A stretch of DNA of 32,104 nt from an uncultured Lachnospiraceae bacterium (GTDB lineage Bacteria; Bacillota; Clostridia; Lachnospirales; Lachnospiraceae). Each line of letters starts with the position of its first letter. Position 1 is the stretch's first letter. Both the position numbers and the translations under genes were made by a program. Below the pieces are notes generated by a model. The model was not told the DNA's origin. It saw only the letters and a program-made list of their open reading frames with translations, and made no database searches. Location of the stretch: NCBI GenBank assembly GCA_947629585.1, contig CANREH010000031.1, positions 1 to 32,104 of the forward strand, written 5' to 3'. Positions 24,591-32,104 of the stretch are shown here, one piece after another.

Positions 24591-26117
24591 TTATCCGCGC
24601 AAAATTTCCGGCAGGCCATCCAGGATATCCTCCGCCATCATACTGTAAGACCCTTTTTTCTCCTTTGCCGCATCCCCTGCCAGCCCATGAAGATAGACGG
24701 AAAACGCCGCCATCTGCATGGAATTTTCCCGTTTCTGCGCCATCAGCCCTCCTAAAATCCCTGACAGGACATCTCCGGAACCGCCGACTGCCATCCCTTC
24801 ATTGCCGCTCAGGTTAATATAATAGTCCTTCCCGTCCGTAATGACCGAACGGGAATCCTTTAAGACTAACGTCACATCCTGCGCTTTGGCAAACTCCGCC
24901 GCTGTCTTTACCATATCGTTTTTAATTTCCTGCACGCTTTTTCTGCACAGCCTGGACATTTCCTTTAAATGCGGCGTTAAAATCATATTGGGGGAAAGGA
25001 ACTCATAAAACCCATGCTCTGCAATCAGGTTCAGCCCGTCCGCATCCAGAACCAGCGGTTTCTCCGTACCGCTTAAAAGCTTCAGCACAGATACGGTAAG
25101 GCTTTTCGCCCGATCCGAAAGCCCAAGCCCCGGCCCCAGGACAACGGCGGAAGCCCCGTCCAGCTTTTTTTTCAGCATTTCCAAATCACAGGCTTCTCTC
25201 TCATGAAAAAAAGCCTCCACAGGGAAATAAACCGCCGCCGGGAGCATTCCGGCAAGAACCTGGATATTCTGCCTGCAGGTCACAATTTCAACCAGTCCCG
25301 CGCCCATATGATATGCCGCTTTCCCGGCATAAAACGCCGCCCCAATCATCGTTTCCGAGCCTGCCAGCACTAACGTCTTCCCAAAGCTTCCTTTATGGAA
25401 ATCGGGATTCCTTTTCGGAAGAAGGCAGGCCCTATCCGCCTTTTCCAGATAATATCCATGCCCCGCGCCATGTTCTGCGGCAGCTTTGGGAAATCCGATA
25501 TCTTCGACAAAAACCTCCCCGGCATATTTCCTTCCTGTTCCCAGCAAAAGCCCTGCCTTTGCCGCTCCGAACGTCACGGTCATCTCCGCCTTTACCGCCG
25601 TCCGTTCCCCTCCTTCCATCACAGCCATACCCTGCCCGTTATCTGCATTCAGTCCGGACGGCAGATCCACGGCAAAACAGCGGAACCCATTCATCTTCTG
25701 AATCAATTCCGCATAATCCCCGGTCACTTCCCGGGACAGGCCGACGCCGAACAGGGCGTCAATAATTACGGTTCCCGGCTCCGGCGCAAACGCACTGACA
25801 ACAGAAACGCCCAGATGTTTCAGTAAATTCCACTGAATCCCTGCGCTTTCCGTCATTTTCTCCGGTTTTCCTGCCAGGTAAACGGCGCAGGAATATCCTT
25901 TCTCCGATAAAATCCTTGCCGATGCCATGCCGTCCCCGCCGTTATTTCCGCTTCCGCAGACAAACAGCAGGTGCTCCTGTCCTGTCAGCCTTTCCATGAC
26001 GCGCTCCGCAAACCTTAACGCCGCCCGTTCCATTAACACGATTCCCGGCATTCCAAGCTCTTCCATGCTGTACCTGTCAATTTCCTTTGCCTGTGCAGAG
26101 GTTACAATCCTTTTCAT
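24591..26117 (-). CDS. nnr: Bifunctional NAD(P)H-hydrate epimerase/ADP-dependent dehydratase
   Basis: A 508-aa repair enzyme that returns damaged (hydrated) NADH and NADPH to active form. The N-terminal epimerase (YjeF_N, about 1-215) shows CGSGNNGGDGMASARIL at 54-70; the C-terminal ribokinase-like dehydratase (about 225-505) shows VLGPGLG, LDADGLNLI and the nucleotide loop GGSGDVLSGILGGL (445-458). Length is usual for the fused bacterial form. It starts 15 nt before rex ends in the transcription order rex then nnr, so the two are probably co-transcribed, linking NADH repair to NADH sensing. Start ATG at 26117 has GGTGATGGG upstream. Confidence 0.95.
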   Translation of the reverse strand: MKRIVTSAQAKEIDRYSMEELGMPGIVLMERAALRFAERVMERLTGQEHLLFVCGSGNNGGDGMASARILSEKGYSCAVYLAGKPEKMTESAGIQWNLLKHLGVSVVSAFAPEPGTVIIDALFGVGLSREVTGDYAELIQKMNGFRCFAVDLPSGLNADNGQGMAVMEGGERTAVKAEMTVTFGAAKAGLLLGTGRKYAGEVFVEDIGFPKAAAEHGAGHGYYLEKADRACLLPKRNPDFHKGSFGKTLVLAGSETMIGAAFYAGKAAYHMGAGLVEIVTCRQNIQVLAGMLPAAVYFPVEAFFHEREACDLEMLKKKLDGASAVVLGPGLGLSDRAKSLTVSVLKLLSGTEKPLVLDADGLNLIAEHGFYEFLSPNMILTPHLKEMSRLCRKSVQEIKNDMVKTAAEFAKAQDVTLVLKDSRSVITDGKDYYINLSGNEGMAVGGSGDVLSGILGGLMAQKRENSMQMAAFSVYLHGLAGDAAKEKKGSYSMMAEDILDGLPEILRG

Positions 26118-26132
26118 ATCCCATCACCGATT

Positions 26133-26762
26133 CTATTCCAAAGTTTTCAGTGCATAGGAAAGCCTCATCAGGCTTTCCGTCAAATGTACATTTTCCACAA
26201 CCGCATCCTCCGGCAGATGCAGATCCGTATGCGCAAAATTCCAAAAGCCGCGGACGCCGTACTGATAAAGCTCCGACGCAATCTCCCTTGCCGCCTCGGA
26301 AGGCGTAGTGATCACCGCAATGTCCGCGCCCTGCTTTTTGATAAATCCGGGCAATTCCCCCATCCCTGTCACCGGAATCCCATGAATCTTTTTTCCTTCC
26401 AGCTTCGGATCGATATCAAAGATGGCGGTTAAAAGAAATCCCCGGCGCTCAAAAGCAGAATGCCCGGCAAGCGCCTGCCCGAGATTGCCCGCTCCAATGA
26501 CAATCATCCGGTATTTTTTCGTAAGCCCCAGGATCTTCCCGATTTCTTCATAAAGATAATCCACGTTATACCCATATCCCTGCTGCCCGAAACCGCCGAA
26601 ATTATTGAAATCCTGCCGGATCTGCGAAGCCGTCACCTTCATGCGCCCGCTCAATTCCTTTGATGATATCCTCTCAATGCCGTTTTCCTTAAGCTCCCCA
26701 AGATAACGGTAATACCGCGGGAGCCTGGCAATGACAACAGGCGATATTTCCTTACTGTCCAT
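26133..26762 (-). CDS. rex: Redox-sensing transcriptional repressor Rex
   Basis: A 209-aa NADH/NAD+ sensor that represses fermentation and respiration genes when NADH is low. The N-terminal winged helix (about 1-78) contains VTASQIRQDFNNFGGFGQQG; the Rossmann domain begins with VIGAGNLGQAL (88-98), and a C-terminal helix completes the domain-swapped dimer. The ATG at 26762 (MDSKEIS) is preferred because GGGAGAG lies 6 nt upstream; the ATG five codons earlier lacks such a site. It follows thiI by 22 nt. Confidence 0.96.
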   Translation of the reverse strand: MDSKEISPVVIARLPRYYRYLGELKENGIERISSKELSGRMKVTASQIRQDFNNFGGFGQQGYGYNVDYLYEEIGKILGLTKKYRMIVIGAGNLGQALAGHSAFERRGFLLTAIFDIDPKLEGKKIHGIPVTGMGELPGFIKKQGADIAVITTPSEAAREIASELYQYGVRGFWNFAHTDLHLPEDAVVENVHLTESLMRLSYALKTLE

Positions 26763-26784
26763 AGAATGCTCTCCCATCCGCTGC

Positions 26785-27969
26785 TTATGGCGTTACCTCG
26801 ACCATCTCTGCTGTTTCCAGCGCCGTTTTTACCATCTGATCAATTTCTTCCCTTAAGTTTCCCTCATGCTTCGCAATAATATTCCCATTTGGCTTTGTAA
26901 CCGGATGCTTCGCCACAAAAATCGTACAGCAGTCCTCAAACGGCTGTATGGAAGTCTCATAAGTGCCGATTTTCTCCGCAATGTCCACAATATCCTGCTT
27001 GTCAAAGGCAATCAGGGGACGGTACACCGGAAGCTCACAGACGGCATTGGTCGCGGCAAGGCTCTGCATCGTCTGGCTCGCCACCTGCCCGATGCTCTCC
27101 CCCGTAACCAGCCCGTGGCAGCCGGATTTCTCCGCCAGCGCTTCCGCAATCCGCATCATATACCGGCGCATGATAATGGTAAGCTCGTCATGCGGGCATT
27201 TATCATAAATATACAACTGGATATCCGTAAAATTCACGATATTTAACCGGATCGGCCCGGTATACCTGGAAATCAGCTCTGCAAGCTCTATCACCTTCTG
27301 CTTCGCCCGCTCGCTGGTATAAGGCGGCGCATGGAAATACACCGCTTCTATCGTCACGCCGCGCCTGGCTATCATATACCCTGCCACCGGACTGTCAATC
27401 CCGCCGGACAGAAGAAGCATCGCCTTTCCGCTGCATCCTACCGGCATCCCGCCCGGTCCCGGAATCATTTTAGAATAAACATAGGCGGCATTTCCGCGCA
27501 CTTCCACATAGATCCGCTCCTGTGGGTCATGGACATCCACGGAAAGCCCCGGAAACCTGGCAAGCAGGACTGCCCCGGTTTCCGCGCAGATTTCCGGCGA
27601 GGTCATCGGATAGCCCTTATCGCTCCGCTTGCATTCCGCCTTGAAGGTAAAATGCTTCTCTGCATACGCCTGATCCACATATTGAACCACATGCGCCGCA
27701 ATATTGTCCCAGGACTTGTCTTCTATCATCATGGTCGGGCAGATCGCCCAGACGCCAAAAACCCTCTGCAGGGCTTCGATTGTTTCGTCATAGTCAAAGT
27801 CCGACTTCGCTTCTACGTAAATCCTGCCCGGCTCCTTCACGACATAAAACTCGCCCTCCACGCCGTCAAGCGCGCCCTTAATCCGGTCACGCAGCATATT
27901 CTCAAAAATAAAACGGTTTTTCCCTTTAATCCCAATTTCAGCATATTTAATTAAAAATGCGCGGTACAT
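26785..27969 (-). CDS. thiI: tRNA 4-thiouridine synthase ThiI
   Basis: A 394-aa enzyme that adenylates U8 of tRNA and inserts sulfur to make 4-thiouridine; it can also take part in thiazole synthesis. An N-terminal ferredoxin-like domain and THUMP domain (to about 165) precede the PP-loop pyrophosphatase motif LLLSGGIDSP (185-194). The protein ends without the rhodanese domain of the Escherichia coli form, as usual in Gram-positives, so it needs a dedicated cysteine desulfurase; such a gene lies 45 nt upstream. Start ATG at 27969 has GGAGAG at 5 nt. Confidence 0.96.
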   Translation of the reverse strand: MYRAFLIKYAEIGIKGKNRFIFENMLRDRIKGALDGVEGEFYVVKEPGRIYVEAKSDFDYDETIEALQRVFGVWAICPTMMIEDKSWDNIAAHVVQYVDQAYAEKHFTFKAECKRSDKGYPMTSPEICAETGAVLLARFPGLSVDVHDPQERIYVEVRGNAAYVYSKMIPGPGGMPVGCSGKAMLLLSGGIDSPVAGYMIARRGVTIEAVYFHAPPYTSERAKQKVIELAELISRYTGPIRLNIVNFTDIQLYIYDKCPHDELTIIMRRYMMRIAEALAEKSGCHGLVTGESIGQVASQTMQSLAATNAVCELPVYRPLIAFDKQDIVDIAEKIGTYETSIQPFEDCCTIFVAKHPVTKPNGNIIAKHEGNLREEIDQMVKTALETAEMVEVTP

Positions 27970-28014
27970 AGCTTCTCTCCTTTACGTTCCTTTTTCGGGC
28001 GCGGCCCCTGTTTT

Positions 28015-29196
28015 TTAACGCCTGACAAATCTCCGAAGCTTCGGCAGAAGCTCCCCAAGCGCAGACAGGGTATAATCTAACTCTTCCCTTGTGTTGTCTG
28101 CCGACAGGCTGAAACGGAGCGTTGCGTCCAATAACTCCCTGTTGACTCCGATTGCCTGCAATGTCCCGCTTAGCTGCGGATGGTTTGAGGCGCAGGCGGA
28201 ACCCGCCGAGACATAGATCCCTTTCTCCTCCAGCGCATGGAGAAGGACTTCGCTGCGGATTCCCGCAAAGCTCACGCTGATAATATGCGGCGCCGTTTTT
28301 TCCACCGAACCTTTCGGATCGGCAGGGTCCCAGGCAATCCCGTTGACGCTTGTCCCTTCCAGCTTTAAAACCTCTTCTATAAAATAAGCTTTGAAATCAT
28401 ATAATTTTTCTGTTTTTTCCGCATGATCTTGATAAATCTCCTCTGCCGCAGCCCCCAGCCCGGCAATGCCCGGCACATTCTCCGTCCCGGAGCGCATTCC
28501 CTTCTGCTGCCCGCCGCCAAATAATATCGGCTTTATTTTCACTTTTTCCGACACATATAAAAACCCGACGCCCTTCGGCCCGTGGATTTTATGCGCGCTC
28601 ACGGAAAGCAGGTCAATCCCTTCTTTTTTTGGAAAAATCCGGTATTTTCCATACCCCTGCACTGCATCCGAATGGAACAATATCCCCGGCTTTTTTTCCT
28701 TTGCCGCCTTTGCAAGCTCCGCAATCGGCTCTAACGCCCCGATTTCATTATTCACATACATCACAGAAATCAGGATGGTATCCTCCCTGACAGCCTCCAG
28801 CAAATCCTCTTTCCTTACATGCCCCAGGGAATCCACCGGAAGATACGTCACCGAAAATCCCTGCTCTTCCAAAAAAGCCAGCGGATTATGTACCGACGGA
28901 TGTTCAATCCCTGTCGTAATGATATGCTTCCCCGCCCTTTGGTTGGCAAGAGCCGTTCCCATCAAGGCCAGATTATTCGCTTCCGTCCCTCCGGATGTAA
29001 AAATAATCTCCTTTGGCTGTACCTTTAAGCTCTTGGCAGCCTGATCTCCGGCAGCGCGGAGATACCGCTCCGCCTCTACCCCTTTTTTATACATAGAAGA
29101 AGGATTTCCAAAATCCTCCTCCAGTGTTTTCCACATGATTTCCCGCACTGACTGACATGGTTTTGTCGTCGCGGAATTATCCAGATATACTTCCAT
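28015..29196 (-). CDS. Cysteine desulfurase (NifS/IscS type), probable ThiI partner
   Basis: A 393-aa PLP enzyme that releases sulfur from cysteine as a persulfide. The opening EVYLDNSATT, the PLP lysine in SVSAHKIHGPKG (K203), and the catalytic Cys in SAGSACAS (C335) are visible. It belongs to the NifS-like class commonly placed beside thiI in Firmicutes, so its main role is probably to supply sulfur for tRNA thiolation. The ATG at 29196 has AGGA close upstream and matches the family start; an in-frame ATG at 29229 is possible. The start lies 20 nt inside the rsmE coding region, so translation is likely coupled. Confidence 0.94.
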   Translation of the reverse strand: MEVYLDNSATTKPCQSVREIMWKTLEEDFGNPSSMYKKGVEAERYLRAAGDQAAKSLKVQPKEIIFTSGGTEANNLALMGTALANQRAGKHIITTGIEHPSVHNPLAFLEEQGFSVTYLPVDSLGHVRKEDLLEAVREDTILISVMYVNNEIGALEPIAELAKAAKEKKPGILFHSDAVQGYGKYRIFPKKEGIDLLSVSAHKIHGPKGVGFLYVSEKVKIKPILFGGGQQKGMRSGTENVPGIAGLGAAAEEIYQDHAEKTEKLYDFKAYFIEEVLKLEGTSVNGIAWDPADPKGSVEKTAPHIISVSFAGIRSEVLLHALEEKGIYVSAGSACASNHPQLSGTLQAIGVNRELLDATLRFSLSADNTREELDYTLSALGELLPKLRRFVRR

Positions 29197-29953
29197 TGTT
29201 TTCCTGTTCTCTTTCCCATTCAATTTCATACATCAGCATGGAAACCGCCGCAAGCCCCGCCGTTTCCGTCCTTAAAATCCGTTTCCCAAGCGAGATAATT
29301 TCCGCCCCCGCTTTTTTTCCGTCCTCGATCTCGGAAGGCTCAAACCCGCCTTCCGGCCCAATCAAAATCCCGGCGGAAGCGCTTTTTGCCGCCTTTTGAA
29401 ATGCCTCCTTCGCGGTGCGGATTCCTTCCTGGTTCTCATATGGTATCAGCAGCATATCGAGAGCTTTGGCATACTCTAACGCCTGGGCATACGCCATAGC
29501 GGGCCTGATAAAAGGAATGATGCCCCTTCCGGACTGCTTGGCCGCGGATTCCGCAATTCTCTGCCAGCGTTCCCGCTTTTTTTCCTCTTTTTTCGAATCC
29601 TCTAATTTTGCCACGCACCGTTTCATCATAACCGGAACGATTTCCGCAGCCCCGAGCTCCACTGCCTTCTGGATAATAAGCTCCATCTTATCCTTTTTAG
29701 GAAGCCCCTGGAACAGCACCAGGCGCACCGGAAGCTCCGACGCCGTTTCCGAGCAAAATAATTCTCTGGCGCGGATTTCTTCACGCTCCAGAGCCGTAAT
29801 TTCACATATATAATCCCTGCCCTGCCCGTCGCAGGCAGTCAGGCGGTCCCCTGCCTTCATGCGCAGCACATTCCGGATATGGCTGACATCCGGGCCGGTT
29901 ATCACAATTTCACCTTCCAGAATCTGATCTAGGGCAACATAAAAACGAGCCAT
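29177..29953 (-). CDS. rsmE: 16S rRNA m3U1498 methyltransferase RsmE
   Basis: A 258-aa SPOUT-class methyltransferase modifying U1498 of 16S rRNA. The N-terminal PUA-like domain (FYVALDQI, VSHIRNVLRMKAGD) is followed by the knotted SAM-binding domain with KMELIIQKAVELGA, LIGPEGGFEPSEIE and LGKRILRTETAGL. Start ATG at 29953 has GGAGATAGG immediately upstream. It begins 3 nt after prmA ends, and its 3' end overlaps the cysteine desulfurase by 20 nt. The pairing with prmA is common in bacteria. Confidence 0.96.
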   Translation of the reverse strand: MARFYVALDQILEGEIVITGPDVSHIRNVLRMKAGDRLTACDGQGRDYICEITALEREEIRARELFCSETASELPVRLVLFQGLPKKDKMELIIQKAVELGAAEIVPVMMKRCVAKLEDSKKEEKKRERWQRIAESAAKQSGRGIIPFIRPAMAYAQALEYAKALDMLLIPYENQEGIRTAKEAFQKAAKSASAGILIGPEGGFEPSEIEDGKKAGAEIISLGKRILRTETAGLAAVSMLMYEIEWEREQENNGSISG

Positions 29954-29956
29954 ATC

Positions 29957-30916
29957 CTATCTCCTAATCTTCGCCGCAAAGGATACCCAGTCTTTCTTCT
30001 GCCGGACTTCCAGGATTTCAAAGCCATTCTTTAACAGCGCTTTTTCCACTTCTTCCTTTTTGGTATTGATAATTCCCGAAGAAATAAAAACGCCGTCTTC
30101 TTTCATATGCCCTGCAATCTCCCCGGAAAGCGGGATAATCACATCCGCCAGAATATTGGCAGCCACGATATCATAGCCGCCGCCGACCTTTTCCTGAAGC
30201 TCTGTATCGTCAATGAGGTTTCCCACAAAAGCGGTAAATTCTTTCCCGGTAATCCCGTTTCTTTCCATATTTTCCCAGGCAACTCTTACCGCATTTTCGT
30301 CAATATCCGTCCCGACCGCTCTCCCTGCCCCAAGCTTTAAGCCCGCAATGGACAAAATGCCGCTGCCGCAGCCCACATCCAGAAGCGCCGCCCCGGGCTT
30401 CATATAGTTCTGAATGCTTTCCATGCAGAGCCTGGTTGTTTCATGCGATCCTGTCCCGAATGCCGTTCCCGGATCGATCTCGATGACAAGATCCTCTTTT
30501 TTCGTTCCTTCCGGAAGCTCTTCCCAGGACGGCTTTATCAGGATATGCTCCATAGCATAAAACGGCTTAAAATATTCCTTCCAGTTATCAATCCAGTCCT
30601 TATCGTCCTTTTCTTCAAACGAAAGCTCACAGGCGCCGGGATCGGTAAACAGCTTTAAATCCTCAAGCCCCGCCTCTATCTTCTCCTTAAGCTCCCCGAT
30701 ATCCGTATCCGTTCCCACATAACTGCTCACAACGGCAGACCCGTCATCCGGCGGAAGCTCCGGCAGGATGTCAATAAACATCTTTTCTTTATCCTCCTGC
30801 GACAGCGGGACATGATCCTGAATCTCAATGCCTTCCAGCCCGATTTCATCAAACAATGCGCTGATCAAATCCACCGCTTCCGTCGTGGTCTTTAACGAAA
30901 CCTTAATCCATTTCAT
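29957..30916 (-). CDS. prmA: Ribosomal protein L11 methyltransferase
   Basis: A 319-aa SAM-dependent enzyme that methylates ribosomal protein L11. The N-terminal substrate domain (MKWIKVSLKTTTEAVDLI) is followed by the Rossmann SAM-binding domain with LDVGCGSGILSIAG and the catalytic-loop block VAANILADVI. Length is normal. The ATG at 30916 is the family start but has no clear ribosome binding site; AAGGAGA lies about 40 nt upstream, so translation may depend on coupling to gpsA, which ends 47 nt before. Confidence 0.95.
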   Translation of the reverse strand: MKWIKVSLKTTTEAVDLISALFDEIGLEGIEIQDHVPLSQEDKEKMFIDILPELPPDDGSAVVSSYVGTDTDIGELKEKIEAGLEDLKLFTDPGACELSFEEKDDKDWIDNWKEYFKPFYAMEHILIKPSWEELPEGTKKEDLVIEIDPGTAFGTGSHETTRLCMESIQNYMKPGAALLDVGCGSGILSIAGLKLGAGRAVGTDIDENAVRVAWENMERNGITGKEFTAFVGNLIDDTELQEKVGGGYDIVAANILADVIIPLSGEIAGHMKEDGVFISSGIINTKKEEVEKALLKNGFEILEVRQKKDWVSFAAKIRR

Positions 30917-30963
30917 ATTTTATATCATGCCATGTGCCTGCCTCTGGCTTCTCCTTTCTTTCC

Positions 30964-31977
30964 CTACTCTTCCCATTCGAGAGAAGAATTTTCCTGCCGT
31001 TTATCCCGTGAAAACAGATCCGCGACCGCATCCATTGCCGATTTATTTTCAAATAAAACCTGCGTGATCTGTTCGACGATCGGCATAGACACGCCGTATT
31101 TTTTCGCAAGCTTATCCGCAGCTTTTGCAGAATAAACCCCTTCCACCACCTGCTTTACCTCGTCCATCGCTTCCTTCATGTTTTTCCCTTTGCCAATCAG
31201 GTAGCCTGCGTTCCAGTTGCGGCTGTGCGTGCTGGTGCAGGTGACAATCAAATCGCCCACGCCGGAAAGCCCGCTGAACGTCTCCGCTTTCCCGCCCATC
31301 GCAAGCCCGAGCCTTGTGATTTCCGCAATGCCCCTTGTCATCAGCGCCGCTTTCGTATTATCGCCGTACCCAAGCCCGTCCACAACGCCTGCCGCCAGCG
31401 CAATGACATTTTTTAAGGAACCGCCCAGCTCAATCCCAATCACATCCGGGCTTGTATACACCCGAAAGAAATCATTCATAAAGATACTCTGGATATATTC
31501 CGCATTTTTCTTTTTCCTGGTCCCGACGACGACCGTGGTAGGAATGCACTTGCTGACCTCTTCCGCATGACTCGGCCCGGACAGTACGGCGATTTCCCGT
31601 CCCGGAAGCTCCTCCTTTAAAATATCGGATAACGTATCCAGTGTGCTTTCTTCAATCCCCTTTGCCACATTGACAATGAGCTGCCCCTGCGGGATAAATT
31701 CCGCCGCAAGCTTCGCGGTACTGCGCACATAAGGGGAAGCCACCGCAAAAACCAGCAGATCCTTATCCTTACAGGTATCTTCCAGATCCGACGTCACCTC
31801 AACATTATCCGGCAGAGGGCTTCCCGGCAGCTTTTCAATATGCTCCCTGTGCGTATTTAACAGCTCGACCTCTTCCTTTAAAATTGACCAGAGCATGACA
31901 TCATGCCCGTTCTTCCCTAATACAATGGACAGCGCCGTTCCCCAGCTTCCGGCGCCCAGTATGCCTATCTTACTCAT
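30964..31977 (-). CDS. gpsA: NAD(P)-dependent glycerol-3-phosphate dehydrogenase
   Basis: A 337-aa cytoplasmic enzyme reducing dihydroxyacetone phosphate to sn-glycerol-3-phosphate for membrane lipid synthesis. Motifs are the NAD(P)-binding GAGSWGTALS (8-17), VNVAKGIE, LSGPSHAEEV, and ELGGSLKNVIALAAG with the catalytic Lys, then LSGVGDLIVTC. The start is the ATG at 31977, with AGGAGGAGAA upstream. The open frame continues 22 codons further to 32043, but that extension runs into the dispersed repeat and bears no family similarity. It is the first gene in this window of the housekeeping operon. Confidence 0.96.
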   Translation of the reverse strand: MSKIGILGAGSWGTALSIVLGKNGHDVMLWSILKEEVELLNTHREHIEKLPGSPLPDNVEVTSDLEDTCKDKDLLVFAVASPYVRSTAKLAAEFIPQGQLIVNVAKGIEESTLDTLSDILKEELPGREIAVLSGPSHAEEVSKCIPTTVVVGTRKKKNAEYIQSIFMNDFFRVYTSPDVIGIELGGSLKNVIALAAGVVDGLGYGDNTKAALMTRGIAEITRLGLAMGGKAETFSGLSGVGDLIVTCTSTHSRNWNAGYLIGKGKNMKEAMDEVKQVVEGVYSAKAADKLAKKYGVSMPIVEQITQVLFENKSAMDAVADLFSRDKRQENSSLEWEE

Positions 31978-32020
31978 TTCTTCATTCTCCTCCTGTGATC
32001 TGACTGCCTGCATCCACCTC

Positions 32021-32104
32021 AAATTTTGTAACAGTTCAGCCATCAGCTCGATTTGGCTGCTCCGCAGCCTGTTTCGCCGCTAAAGCGGCTAAAATCTCGC
32101 TTCT
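32021..32104 (-). repeat. Second copy of the dispersed palindromic repeat, upstream of gpsA
   Basis: Read on the minus strand, bases 32066-32021 give AGCCAAATCGAGCTGATGGC then TGAACTGTTACAAAAT, matching the copy at 5931-5994 at most positions. Further upstream come GGCTGCggaGCAGCC and GCCGCtttaGCGGC hairpins not present in the first copy. It reaches the window edge, so its full extent is unknown. The position suggests a structured leader or a terminator of the gene before gpsA. Confidence 0.55.

Noticed and set aside
31978-32043. N-terminal extension of gpsA by 22 codons
   Set aside because: The extension runs into the dispersed repeat, while a strong AGGAGG site directly precedes the ATG at 31977 where the family's NAD-binding domain begins.
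1-32104. CRISPR arrays, tRNA or rRNA genes, prophage genes
   Set aside because: Read-through showed no regularly spaced repeats, no cloverleaf or rRNA-like sequence, and no phage structural or integrase genes.

Overview
The window looks like a chromosomal segment of a motile, Gram-positive anaerobe of the Clostridia, most likely Lachnospiraceae. Support comes from clostridial-type genes (Rex, ThiI without a rhodanese domain, alr next to mazF, ferredoxin-fused aldo/keto reductase), lipoproteins with Gram-positive lipoboxes, AGGAGG-type ribosome binding sites, and a cellobiose phosphorylase that reads very much like the Clostridium thermocellum enzyme. The species cannot be named from the sequence alone. 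Almost every gene is on the minus strand, so the text below follows transcription from right to left.

Right part (about 22.8-32.0 kb): a compact housekeeping run, gpsA - prmA - rsmE - cysteine desulfurase - thiI - rex - nnr - alr - mazF. Gaps are mostly short and one pair overlaps. It ends in a strong hairpin at 22744-22767. The cysteine desulfurase beside thiI is a plausible sulfur donor pair for tRNA s4U. No MazE-like antitoxin is visible beside mazF.

Centre and left (about 2.4-22.6 kb): a locus for extracellular beta-glucan use, probably beta-1,3 or mixed beta-1,3/1,4-glucan. It has four units. (a) An orphan sugar-binding lipoprotein, a chemoreceptor and a GH94 phosphorylase resembling laminaribiose phosphorylase form a tight operon. 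(b) An AraC-family regulator stands alone on the plus strand. (c) Divergent from it are a 1443-residue secreted multidomain GH16 endo-beta-glucanase, a cellobiose phosphorylase and a second short-type GH94 phosphorylase. (d) A lipoprotein and two permeases form an ABC importer without its own ATPase. A glucokinase and a ferredoxin-type aldo/keto reductase follow from their own promoter. The inferred flow is: GH16 cuts polymer outside, the ABC importer brings in oligosaccharides, GH94 enzymes split them with phosphate to glucose-1-phosphate plus glucose, and glucokinase captures the free glucose.

The most remarkable observation is in the chemoreceptor. Its extracellular sensor carries an insert of about 160 residues that is a near copy of the first CBM4/9-like carbohydrate-binding module of the GH16 enzyme in the same locus (about 100 of 160 positions identical by eye). 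The insert appears to interrupt a dCache-like sensor. This suggests a polysaccharide or oligosaccharide chemotaxis system built by sharing a binding module between a secreted glucanase and a receptor, and co-transcribed with a sugar-binding protein and a phosphorylase.

The left edge (1-260) holds a decayed transposase tail resembling IS91-type elements. A palindromic intergenic repeat occurs at 5931-5994, and a related copy lies at the right edge of the window.
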